A stretch of 35,580 bases of DNA from Clostridium sp. (GTDB taxonomy: Bacteria; Bacillota; Clostridia; Clostridiales; Clostridiaceae). The stretch spans positions 1 to 35,580 of the forward strand of contig NZ_JARHZJ010000062.1 in assembly GCF_029258205.1 (NCBI RefSeq), given 5' to 3'. Below, piece by piece: positions 1 through 7,211 of this stretch; the stretch's first letter is position 1, and every line of letters begins with the position of its first letter. The position numbers and the translations under genes are program-made. The notes under the pieces were generated by a model, which did not search any database, had not been told where the DNA came from, and was given only the letters and a program-made list of their open reading frames with translations.

Positions 1-2
1 TT

Positions 3-680
3 ATGAAGAAGAAGAGTTTAATAATTTTAAGTATAATAGTTTTAATATTTGTATGTATAACTCTTTATTTAACTAGAGAGCATATAATGGTTTTTTATAA
101 ATTAATTACTAATGGTGAAGTTGTAAAAGGTTATCTTGAAAGGTTTGGACCATGGGCAGCAGTAATATTTTTTGTGTTTCAAATATTACAGGTTGTTATA
201 TTCTTTATTCCAGGAGAGGTTATCCAAGCTGCTGGGGGATATATATTTGGAGCCTTAGGAGGAACTTTACTTTCTTTTTTTGGTATAGCAATTGGATCTG
301 CTATATTATTTTATATATGTAAAAAGTTTGGAAAGAAGCTAGTACAAAGATTTGTGCCTAAGGATATGTATGATAAATTAGAAAAGATTTTAAATAGCCC
401 TAAGTTTAAGCTTATATTGGTAATATTATTCTTTTTACCAGGGGCACCAAAAGATTCACTTATTATGGTTTGTGCATTAAGTAACATAACAATAGGACAT
501 TTTATAATATTCTCTATGATAGGAAGAATACCAGCCTTAGTTGCATCCTCTTTTATGGGAGCAAACTTAGCAGATGGGAATATTTTAGGGGTAATAATTA
601 TTGGGGCAATAGCCTTAATAGCTTGTGCTCTAGGTGTTATATTTAGAAAAGATGTCTTCAAGTACATGGAAAAACTTTAA
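3..680 (+). CDS. TVP38/TMEM64 (DedA-like, VTT domain) membrane protein
   Basis: This 225-residue integral membrane protein has an N-terminal membrane segment at about residues 5-25 and then a VTT/SNARE-associated core. The core is recognised by the block FFIPGEVIQAAGGYIFG at about residues 67-83 and by LFFLPGAPKDSLIMVCAL at about 142-159, a typical re-entrant-loop pattern with Gly, Pro and charged residues inside hydrophobic stretches. Further hydrophobic segments follow up to a short basic tail. Bacterial members are linked to membrane lipid handling (scramblase-like or undecaprenyl-phosphate related roles), but the substrate of this one cannot be read from the sequence. The ATG is only 2 bases into the window, so its ribosome site and promoter are not visible and an earlier start cannot be excluded. 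Length fits the family. A terminator hairpin follows the stop, so the gene appears to end its transcription unit. Confidence 0.85.
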   Translation: MKKKSLIILSIIVLIFVCITLYLTREHIMVFYKLITNGEVVKGYLERFGPWAAVIFFVFQILQVVIFFIPGEVIQAAGGYIFGALGGTLLSFFGIAIGSAILFYICKKFGKKLVQRFVPKDMYDKLEKILNSPKFKLILVILFFLPGAPKDSLIMVCALSNITIGHFIIFSMIGRIPALVASSFMGANLADGNILGVIIIGAIALIACALGVIFRKDVFKYMEKL

Positions 681-690
681 TATTTTATTT

Positions 691-766
691 AAATGGAGAT
701 TTATAAAAATTCATATATAAGATTATAAAAATTTTATATAGTTTTTTATATAACTCCATTTTTTAT
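691..766 (+). terminator. Possible terminator after the TVP38-like gene
   Basis: AAATGGAG at 691-698 pairs with CTCCATTT at 754-761, and a T-rich tract follows. The loop is long and AT-rich, so this is weaker than the next hairpin. Confidence 0.5.
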
Positions 767-780
767 TTATTATTAAATTT

Positions 781-835
781 AAAACAGCTTGTCTCAAAAA
801 CACTAAAAGTTATTTTGAGACAAGCTGTTTTGTTT
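781..835. terminator. Bidirectional intrinsic terminator
   Basis: A perfect 18-bp stem (782-799 with 813-830, core CAGCTTGTCTCAAAA) is flanked by A-rich sequence on the left and T-rich sequence on the right. It lies between the convergent TVP38-like gene and the minus-strand regulator, so it can stop transcription from both sides. Confidence 0.85.
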
Positions 836-2302
836 TTAATTTTCAAATTTAGTTTTTTCTATTTCATTTAGTATTTTAACAATATTATTTAAATCATATT
901 GTATTGCTAAATTTGAAAATATATAAATATTATTATAATTTTTTTGTATGTACTTAGGATCAAAATTTGTAATTAAAAGATCATAGTTTTCTTTTTTATG
1001 TTCATTATAAACTTCAACAATAACATCAAATTTTCTTCTTAAAAATTTTCTTAAATAGTCAATGGTGGTGTTAAGAATTAAACTATCTATTCTAGATAAA
1101 ATGCCTATAGTAAGGGAATGCTTTGACACCCCATTAAGATAATTTAAGGTTAATATTATACAAAGTTTAAAGTAATCTGGGTCAAATGAATATTTCATTT
1201 TATATAAAGAATTAATTTTAAATAATAAGTTATTAACAAATTTTTCTCTAGAATCACTTGTGAATTCATTTAAATAATAATTTGTAACAATTTTATTATT
1301 TGAATAAAAAATTCCCTTAAAGAAGTAACTTTTAAAGCATAAACTTAGTAAATGTAGTTTTAATTTATTATTAAAGTTACTTGGATGAGTAGTATATAAA
1401 TTACTCATTTCATTAGTCATTAAAGAAAAAATCTTAAAAGGAGTATTTTTATTAACAGTAGAAAATTCTTTAATAACTTCATATGGTATTATATTAAAAC
1501 TTAAAATAAAGCAAAGAGTAGAGTAAGCTAAGTATGTACTAGAGGATTTGCTTAATGAATCTTTTTCAAAGAAATTTTTAAGCTCTATAAAAATTTCAGT
1601 GTTTTCTAATATTCTTAAATTATTTTTTGTGAATTCATCAATAAAAAAGTCTTCAACAAAAAAATTTTTTCTTATCATTAAGATTTTTAGCCAAGTATAT
1701 AAGGGATACTTTTCAATAATTTTTAGAGAAGTATTAAAAGTTTTTTCAATTACTTCAGTTATATTATGATTATCTGATACTACAGAAGATATATCTATTC
1801 TGTTATTCCAAAATAATAAATAATAAAAATAAGCTATTTGCAATTGAGAACCTGTAATTACATAGTTTTTAATAGATATATCAAACTCTTTTAGGATTAA
1901 ATTACATTCCGATATTTTCCTATTTAAAGTGGATAAACTTATATTAAAATAATTACAAAGTTGTATTCCAGTAAATTTTTTTGTGTTTTTAATAAAGAAA
2001 AATTTTAAAAGTTTATATTTAAGAGAATTTTCTATATAACAAGTTGTTAAACAGTGAAGACTTATTCCAATATCATACTTCAAAAAAACAAAATCTTTTG
2101 AAGTATATATTTTTACTTTTGATTTATAACATTTATTTAATAAATCTTCAATTCTATTTATATGAGATTTCAGAGTTGGTAATGAAATATTTAATTCATT
2201 ACATAAATTATTTTTACTTATTTTACCGTTATTTACATATACTTTTTTAAAAATTTTATATTGAATTTTCTCAGATGTTTCCAATAAATCTTCTTTAAAC
2301 AT
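836..2302 (-). CDS. Mga/AtxA-like transcriptional regulator, divergent from the cytolysin gene
   Basis: This 488-residue cytoplasmic regulator has two N-terminal helix-turn-helix regions. The first is at about residues 25-50 (KISKNNLCNELNISLPTLKS), the second at about 110-135 (FTGIQLCNYFNISLSTLNRK). This double arrangement is typical of the Mga/AtxA virulence regulators. A long helical middle part could be a PRD-like region. The C-terminus (DVIVEVY then YDLLITNF and YIFSN, about residues 429-470) looks like the EIIB-like fold of that family. The ATG follows GAAAGG at a suitable distance. The gene points away from the cytolysin gene across a 350-bp shared upstream region and ends directly at a bidirectional terminator. 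Family assignment is by pattern, not by alignment. Control of the toxin gene is an inference from position only; the protein could instead regulate a carbohydrate gene elsewhere. Confidence 0.72.
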   Translation of the reverse strand: MFKEDLLETSEKIQYKIFKKVYVNNGKISKNNLCNELNISLPTLKSHINRIEDLLNKCYKSKVKIYTSKDFVFLKYDIGISLHCLTTCYIENSLKYKLLKFFFIKNTKKFTGIQLCNYFNISLSTLNRKISECNLILKEFDISIKNYVITGSQLQIAYFYYLLFWNNRIDISSVVSDNHNITEVIEKTFNTSLKIIEKYPLYTWLKILMIRKNFFVEDFFIDEFTKNNLRILENTEIFIELKNFFEKDSLSKSSSTYLAYSTLCFILSFNIIPYEVIKEFSTVNKNTPFKIFSLMTNEMSNLYTTHPSNFNNKLKLHLLSLCFKSYFFKGIFYSNNKIVTNYYLNEFTSDSREKFVNNLLFKINSLYKMKYSFDPDYFKLCIILTLNYLNGVSKHSLTIGILSRIDSLILNTTIDYLRKFLRRKFDVIVEVYNEHKKENYDLLITNFDPKYIQKNYNNIYIFSNLAIQYDLNNIVKILNEIEKTKFEN

Positions 2303-2331
2303 ATTTAAACCTTTCTATTTAAAATTTGTTT

Positions 2332-2361
2332 AATATATTACAAACTTTCCCAAGATGTCAA
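2332..2361 (-). promoter_or_regulatory. Promoter of the Mga-like regulator
   Basis: On the minus strand TTGACA (2361-2356) is followed after 18 bases by TATATT (2337-2332). The start codon lies 30 bases further on. The perfect -35 box makes this a good vegetative promoter candidate. Confidence 0.6.
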
Positions 2362-2470
2362 AGTATTTCGTCAATAAAATATGTAAATATTATATTTTAA
2401 AATATAACTTAAAAATACTGTTATTTCAACTAAATTGAAAAGATTAATATTAGTTAGATTTTTATTTAGT

Positions 2471-2553
2471 TTAAACATGATGTTTTAATAATTTATAAAA
2501 TAAATTATATAAAAGTTTATATTAAATTAAAGATTATCTCTTAAATTTTAAGA
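2471..2553. promoter_or_regulatory. Candidate operator dyads upstream of the cytolysin gene
   Basis: Two short inverted repeats lie in the divergent gap. One is TTAAACA-TGA-TGTTTTAA (2471-2488), the other TCTTAAA-T-TTTAAGA (2539-2553). They could bind the neighbouring regulator, but such AT-rich dyads also arise by chance. No VirR-box-like sequence (CCAGTTNTNCAC type) was found by eye on either strand of 2303-2652. Confidence 0.3.
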
Positions 2554-2603
2554 AAAATAAAAAAAAATGAGATTAATTTAACAAAAAAATAAATTATTAT
2601 TAA

Positions 2604-2609
2604 TATAAT
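2604..2609 (+). promoter_or_regulatory. Possible -10 box of the cytolysin gene
   Basis: A perfect TATAAT lies 44 bases before the cytolysin start codon, but no recognisable -35 box stands 16-18 bases upstream. A promoter with this shape would fit dependence on an activator. Confidence 0.4.
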
Positions 2610-2652
2610 AATTAGTTTCATTAAAATATTATCTGAGAGAGGACTGGTTTAA

Positions 2653-4230
2653 ATGAAAAAGTTAAAGATAGTTTCAACAATACTAGCTATGTCATGTATT
2701 ATTGGCGTAAGTCTTTTAAATACAGTTAATACTTTTGCTTCTGGGTTAAGTAGGAATGAGAATATTACAATACTAGAGAATGGTAAAAATGTTGTAAAAT
2801 CAAGTGAAAAATTATCAAATACTACTAATCAAGAAAGTATTAACTCTGGAATTTTAGGTCTAAAATATAATAAGAATCAAGTTTTAGCCATAAATGGAGA
2901 TACAATACAAAGCTTTGTTCCAAGAGAGGGTAAAAATGCAGGTGAAAAATTTATAGTTGTAGAGCGTAAGAAAAAATCACTTACAACATCACCAATAGAT
3001 ATTTCAATAATTGATTCTGTAAATGATCGTACATATCCAGGAGCATTACAACTTGCAGATGAGGCATTTGTTGATAATAGACCAACATTATTAACAGTAA
3101 AAAGAAAACCTATTAATCTTAGTATAGATTTACCAGGGTTAAAAGGGGAGAATACTGTTACAGTTGATAATCCAACTTATGGTAATGTATCTGGAGCTGT
3201 TGATGGATTAGTATCTAAATGGAATGAAAAATATTCATCTACTCATACTTTACCAGCAAGAACTCAATATTCAGAATCTATGGTTTATAGTAAATCACAA
3301 ATATCAAGTGCACTTAATGTAAATTCTAAGATTCTTGAAAATTCACTTGGAATAGATTTTAATGCAGTAGCAAATAATGAGAAGAAGGTTATGGTTTTAG
3401 CATATAAGCAAATATTTTATACAGTAAGTGCAGCCTTACCTAATAATCCATCAGATCTTTTTGATGATAGTGTTACATTTAAGGAATTACAACAAAAAGG
3501 TGTAAGCAATGAAACTCCACCACTTATGGTTTCAAATGTGGCTTATGGAAGAACTATATATGTTAAGCTAGAAACAACATCTAATAGTAAAGATGTACAA
3601 GCTGCTTTTAAAGCTCTTATAAAGAACACTGATATAAAAAATAATCAACAATATAAAGATATTTATGAAAGTAGTTCATTTACAGCAGTAGTTCTAGGTG
3701 GAGATGCACAAGAACATAATAAAGTTGTGACTAAAGACTTTGATGAAATAAGAAAAGTAATCAAAGATAATGCAACTTATAGTACCAAAAACCCAGCATA
3801 TCCAATATCATACACTAGTGTTTTCTTAAAGGATAATTCAGTCGCTGCTGTTCATAACAAAACAGATTATATAGAAACAACTTCTACAGAGTACTCTAAA
3901 GGAAAAATAAACTTAGATCATAGTGGGGCTTATGTTGCACAATTTGATGTATCATGGGATGAAGTTTCTTATGATGAAAAAGGAAATGAAGTTTTAACTC
4001 ATAAGACATGGAATGAAAATTATAGAGATAAAACAGCTCATTTTTCTACTGAAATTCCTTTAAATGCTAATGCAAGAAATATAAGAATTAAAGCAAGAGA
4101 GTGTACAGGCCTTGCTTGGGATTGGTGGAGAACAGTTGTAAATGAGCAAAATGTGCCATTAACAAAAGATATAAAAGTTTCAATATGGGGAACTACACTA
4201 TATCCTAGATCAAGTATTACTTACAATTAA
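2653..4230 (+). CDS. pfoA: Cholesterol-dependent cytolysin, perfringolysin O-like
   Basis: This secreted pore-forming toxin binds cholesterol in host membranes, oligomerises and inserts a large beta-barrel. A signal peptide (about residues 1-29, ending NTFA) is followed by a polar linker of about 40 residues and then the conserved core, with [20 protein letters not shown] in the middle. Domain 4 has the Cys-containing undecapeptide [11 protein letters not shown] at 483-493 and the Thr-Leu cholesterol-recognition pair at 515-516. Two differences from perfringolysin O as I know it stand out. The undecapeptide has Asp instead of Glu before the second Trp, and the protein has 525 residues instead of 500, mostly through the N-terminal linker. 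The start follows AGAGAGG 10 bases upstream. A strong terminator follows. In C. perfringens this gene is controlled by VirR; I see no VirR boxes here. Confidence 0.95.
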   Translation: MKKLKIVSTILAMSCIIGVSLLNTVNTFASGLSRNENITILENGKNVVKSSEKLSNTTNQESINSGILGLKYNKNQVLAINGDTIQSFVPREGKNAGEKFIVVERKKKSLTTSPIDISIIDSVNDRTYPGALQLADEAFVDNRPTLLTVKRKPINLSIDLPGLKGENTVTVDNPTYGNVSGAVDGLVSKWNEKYSSTHTLPARTQYSESMVYSKSQISSALNVNSKILENSLGIDFNAVANNEKKVMVLAYKQIFYTVSAALPNNPSDLFDDSVTFKELQQKGVSNETPPLMVSNVAYGRTIYVKLETTSNSKDVQAAFKALIKNTDIKNNQQYKDIYESSSFTAVVLGGDAQEHNKVVTKDFDEIRKVIKDNATYSTKNPAYPISYTSVFLKDNSVAAVHNKTDYIETTSTEYSKGKINLDHSGAYVAQFDVSWDEVSYDEKGNEVLTHKTWNENYRDKTAHFSTEIPLNANARNIRIKARECTGLAWDWWRTVVNEQNVPLTKDIKVSIWGTTLYPRSSITYN

Positions 4231-4239
4231 TCTAAAGTT

Positions 4240-4278
4240 AAAAACTGATTTTGGCTTATGTCAAAATCAGTTTTTTTA
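4240..4278 (+). terminator. Intrinsic terminator after the cytolysin gene
   Basis: AAAAACTGATTTTG (4240-4253) pairs perfectly with CAAAATCAGTTTTT (4262-4275) across an 8-base loop, followed by a T run. It separates the toxin gene from pfoR. Confidence 0.9.
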
Positions 4279-4371
4279 TTAATAAGAATAAATAATATCA
4301 TAGAAAGTTTAAAATGCAGTACATTTACAAAAAATCATAAATATCAGAATTTTTATTATATTAAAAATTAT

Positions 4372-4399
4372 TTGACTTTTTTGTAAGTTAGTGTAAAAT
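4372..4399 (+). promoter_or_regulatory. Promoter of pfoR
   Basis: TTGACT (4372-4377) and TAAAAT (4394-4399) are separated by 16 bases. The transcript would have an untranslated leader of about 115 bases, which contains the palindrome AAACGTTT near 4478. Confidence 0.6.
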
Positions 4400-4519
4400 A
4401 ATATCTGTAAATAAATTTAAGGTTAAAAAATTAATGGATAATAATTAAATTTTATTATAAATATACAATAAATAGTAAACGTTTAAAAGACGAGCTTTAA
4501 AAAATAGGGAGGGAAATTT

Positions 4520-5551
4520 ATGCAAGTTTTAATCGGGGGAGGACTATTATTAATAGTTTTAGGAATGTTTACACTATTTAGTTACAAGGCACCACATGGA
4601 ATGAAGGCTATGGGAGCATTGGCAGGAGCTGCCTGTGCAAGTTTTTTAGTTGAAGCATTTCATTCATCATTCTTTGGAAATGTTTTAGATATAGAATTTT
4701 TGAAGAAGGTTGGAGATGCTAATGGAAGCTTAGGAGGAGTTGCGGCTGCAATTCTTGTACCGTTAGCTTTAGGAGTTTCACCAGTTTATTCAGTTTTAAT
4801 AGGACTATCATGTTCAGGATTAGGAATATTACCAGGATTTATAGCAGGTTATTTAATGTCATTTGTGGTTAAATTCTTAGAAGAGAAATTACCAAGTGGT
4901 TTAGATTTAATTGTAATAATAGTTGTGGCTACGCCTCTTACAAGAATAATAGGTGATCTTACATCACCAGTAGTTGATGCTACTTTATTAAAAATAGGAC
5001 AAATTTTAATAGCTTCAGCAAATTCTAATCCAATAATAATGGGAATAATTCTTGGAGGAACTACAACTGTAGTTGCTACAGCACCTCTAAGTTCAATGGC
5101 CTTAACAGCTATGCTTGGACTAACAGGAGCACCAATGGCAATAGGAGCACTATCAGTTTTTGGATCATCTTTTTTAAACTTTGTATTATTCAAAAAAATG
5201 AAATTTGGAAGCAAGAAGGATACAATATCAGTTGCAATAGAACCATTAACGCAAGCTGATATAATAACTGCTAATCCTATTCCGATTTATGTAACTAACT
5301 TTATTGGCGGTGCTTTATGTGGAATTATTATAGTTTTAATGGGTCTTACTAATATGTCTCCAGGAACAGCTACTCCTATTGCTGGTTTCGCTGTAATGTT
5401 TGCGTACAATCCAGCTGTAAAGGTATTAATAGCTTCTCTAGGTTGTATAGCTGTAAGTATAGGTAGTGGATATATTGGTTATTTATTATTTAAAAATTAC
5501 AAAATACGTACAGTAGACGAGATACGTGGAACTGCTTTAGAAGTAGAATAA
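4520..5551 (+). CDS. pfoR: PfoR, orphan PTS EIIC-like membrane protein
   Basis: This 343-residue, strongly hydrophobic protein has about ten membrane segments separated by Gly/Pro-rich turns and a short polar tail (KNYKIRTVDEIRGTALEVE). The length matches PfoR as I remember it, and the composition fits the PTS_EIIC_2 family. Neither EIIA nor EIIB domains nor separate PTS genes are present, so sugar transport is doubtful. PfoR was first described as a positive regulator of perfringolysin O, but later genetic work reported toxin expression to be independent of it. It has its own promoter and terminator, so it is a single-gene unit. The start is supported by AGGGAGGG seven bases upstream. Here it lies downstream of the toxin gene; the classic description places it upstream in C. 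perfringens. Confidence 0.85.
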   Translation: MQVLIGGGLLLIVLGMFTLFSYKAPHGMKAMGALAGAACASFLVEAFHSSFFGNVLDIEFLKKVGDANGSLGGVAAAILVPLALGVSPVYSVLIGLSCSGLGILPGFIAGYLMSFVVKFLEEKLPSGLDLIVIIVVATPLTRIIGDLTSPVVDATLLKIGQILIASANSNPIIMGIILGGTTTVVATAPLSSMALTAMLGLTGAPMAIGALSVFGSSFLNFVLFKKMKFGSKKDTISVAIEPLTQADIITANPIPIYVTNFIGGALCGIIIVLMGLTNMSPGTATPIAGFAVMFAYNPAVKVLIASLGCIAVSIGSGYIGYLLFKNYKIRTVDEIRGTALEVE

Positions 5552-5566
5552 TTAAATATATATAAT

Positions 5567-5597
5567 AAAAAGATGGTTATTTAAAACCATCTTTTTA
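5567..5597 (+). terminator. Intrinsic terminator after pfoR
   Basis: AAAAAGATGGTT (5567-5578) pairs perfectly with AACCATCTTTTT (5585-5596) across a 6-base loop. Confidence 0.9.
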
Positions 5598-5771
5598 TTT
5601 TTATATATACTTAATAAGTTTTATCTGTATAATAAAAGTAAGTATTATATTTATCTTAATTATTACTGTATATTGTTATAAATATAAAATTAGCTTTCGT
5701 TTATTAGCTTAATATTAATTAAAAGGTATTTATTAAGCCGAGTTTAATAAAATTTTACTGGAGGAATTAAA

Positions 5772-6230
5772 ATGAAATTAGCTGAGGCATTGATTTTAAG
5801 AGCAGATTTACAAAAAGAATTAATGAGTTTAAAAAATAGAATAAATCAAAACTTACTAGTTCAAGAAGGTGAAAAACCATCTGAGAACCCATATACACTA
5901 TATGATGAGATACTATTAAAAGTAAGTGAGCTAGAGGGCTTAATTCTAAAGATTAATAAAACTAATAGCAATTACATAATGAGTAATAATGAAAGTATTT
6001 CTGATTTGATTGTAAAAAGAGATATTCTTGGAAAGAAGATAAGTATATTAAAAGAAATAGCTAATGAAGCTACAGTAAAAGTAAATAGATATTCTCAAAC
6101 TGAAATAAAAATATTTTCTACAATGAAGGTGGACCAATTACAAATAGAAATAAATAAATATTCTAAGGAATATAGAGAGCTTGATACTAAACTACAGGGC
6201 TTAAATTGGACTATAGATTTAATTGATTAA
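5772..6230 (+). CDS. DIP1984 family protein ('septicolysin' by annotation habit)
   Basis: This 152-residue soluble protein is mostly helical, with no signal peptide and no membrane segment. It opens with KLAEALILRADLQKELMSLKNRI and ends with SKEYRELDTKLQGLNWTIDL, both typical of the small DIP1984 family. Several databases call members 'septicolysin', a name with little functional support. The charged heptad-like pattern at about residues 8-30 and 125-150 suggests helical bundles or a coiled coil. The start is well supported by GGAGG eight bases upstream. The function is unknown. Nothing in the sequence supports a toxin activity, and its place beside the cytolysin may be coincidence. About 1 kb without a large gene follows it. 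Confidence 0.75.
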   Translation: MKLAEALILRADLQKELMSLKNRINQNLLVQEGEKPSENPYTLYDEILLKVSELEGLILKINKTNSNYIMSNNESISDLIVKRDILGKKISILKEIANEATVKVNRYSQTEIKIFSTMKVDQLQIEINKYSKEYRELDTKLQGLNWTIDLID

Positions 6231-6253
6231 ATATTTAATGTTGGTAGCTTTTA

Positions 6254-6369
6254 TTAAGGAGGTCATAAATCCTAACCTAGGAAAAAAGGTAATTATGTTA
6301 TATATGTATCTAGGAGCAGATACTTATTTTATAATTTATGCTCAAACAAATTACATGGGTACTATTTAA
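6254..6369 (+). other. Candidate small ORF (24 residues) with structured leader
   Basis: ATG at 6295 opens 24 codons (MLYMYLGADTYFIIYAQTNY then MGTI) ending in TAA at 6367-6369, preceded by AAAAAAGG with suitable spacing. The peptide is hydrophobic and aromatic, with six Tyr. Just upstream are an isolated strong Shine-Dalgarno-like AAGGAGG (6256-6262) without a start codon at the right distance, and the dyad TCCTA-ACC-TAGGA (6269-6281). The TCCTA arm could pair with either flanking AGGA-containing segment. I do not recognise the peptide. It may be a real small protein or chance in AT-rich DNA. Confidence 0.35.
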
Positions 6370-6897
6370 AAATTATAATTTACAACCATATGACTATTAA
6401 TAACAAGTGAGGATGGGGCAAGGGGATATAACTTAAAGAAAATAGAGCTATGATATTTTATAGAAATTATAGCTTTATTTTTTATTTTAAATTGCAATTT
6501 TATTTTCTTTAAATAAAGAAAATAAAAGATAATTAAAGTTAATACATAGCTTTTTTATATAATTTTATTCTAAAAATTCATTTCTAAATTATTTTATCTT
6601 ATTAATAATTTCCTAAATTTAAGTAGAAAAAAATATTTTGCAAAGAACTTTGATCTTTAGTTATGATTAATATTTAATGAGTAAAAGTTTTAGTAATAGT
6701 TTATTCCTGTTATATTTCTAAATAAAACCTTTATAAGATAAAAAATGATACTGAATATTTTTAGTCAAAGTTGAATTTTTTATATGAAACAGGCTTGACT
6801 ATTTTAAATTTTTACTGGAAATTAGACTAAAGAAATATAGCTTTTATTGTTTATAAAAATAAGAATTTATAAAAAAAGTAAGAAAAATTTGAAATAT

Positions 6898-6929
6898 TTA
6901 TACTAAATTTAGAGTTGAATTTAGTATAA
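6898..6929. repeat. 12-bp perfect inverted repeat
   Basis: TTATACTAAATT (6898-6909) pairs perfectly with AATTTAGTATAA (6918-6929) around an 8-base spacer. No T run follows, so a terminator is unlikely and an operator-like dyad is possible. It lies about 190 bases upstream of the arcA promoter. Confidence 0.5.
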
Positions 6930-6960
6930 ATAGAACTTAAAATTAAAATTTTTTAAAAAT

Positions 6961-7035
6961 ATTATTCATTGATTATGCATGATATATTCAGTTAAAACTA
7001 ATTATTAATATTAATTGCAATACGTGTATTTTACA
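6961..7035. promoter_or_regulatory. Possible ARG-box-like region upstream of arcA
   Basis: Several half-sites resembling ArgR boxes occur here: ATTCAttgattATGCAT followed by TGCATgatatATTCA, and AATTGCAATACGTGTATTTT near 7013-7032. The spacing is not canonical. The proposal rests on the argR gene at the end of this operon. Confidence 0.25.
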
Positions 7036-7121
7036 AAAATCTCTTAATTAACCAATTTATTATATGGTATTTTTTTGAATAAAAATTAAAGTTAATATGC
7101 AATAATTTCCATGTGGTGCTC

Positions 7122-7150
7122 TTGTAATCGTTTTGCTAAGGGTGTATAAC
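7122..7150 (+). promoter_or_regulatory. arcA promoter with overlapping cre-like site
   Basis: TTGTAA (7122-7127) and TATAAC (7145-7150) are 17 bases apart. TGTAATCGTTTTGC (7123-7136) matches 12 of 14 positions of the CcpA consensus TGWAANCGNTNWCA and covers most of the -35 box and part of the spacer. That would fit catabolite repression of arginine catabolism. The leader then contains a small hairpin (ATAGGT 7151-7156 with ACCTAT 7172-7177). Confidence 0.55.
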
Positions 7151-7211
7151 ATAGGTGTGGGAAGGACAACGACCTATAAATATTAAGATACAGAGGAAGG
7201 AAGGGTATATT

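Larger units (their letters stand above)
6231..7121. other. Large non-coding gap before the arc operon
   Basis: Apart from the candidate small ORF near its left end, I see no gene in this stretch. It holds a G-rich patch (GATGGGGCAAGGGG, about 6411-6424), a weak hairpin with a T-rich tail near 6436-6485 that may act as a terminator (AGCTAT/ATAGCT), a 12-bp inverted repeat at 6898-6929 and AT-rich sequence upstream of the arcA promoter. No similarity to a decayed gene could be seen by eye. Confidence 0.5.

Noticed and set aside
5772..6230. Treating the 'septicolysin' name as evidence for a second toxin
   Set aside because: There is no signal peptide, no membrane-active motif and no similarity to cytolysins; the name is an annotation habit.
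7155..7211. Longer arcA reading frame starting at 7155
   Set aside because: It would start about at the predicted transcription start, has no ribosome site and adds residues unlike other arginine deiminases; ATG 7212 has a strong purine-rich site.
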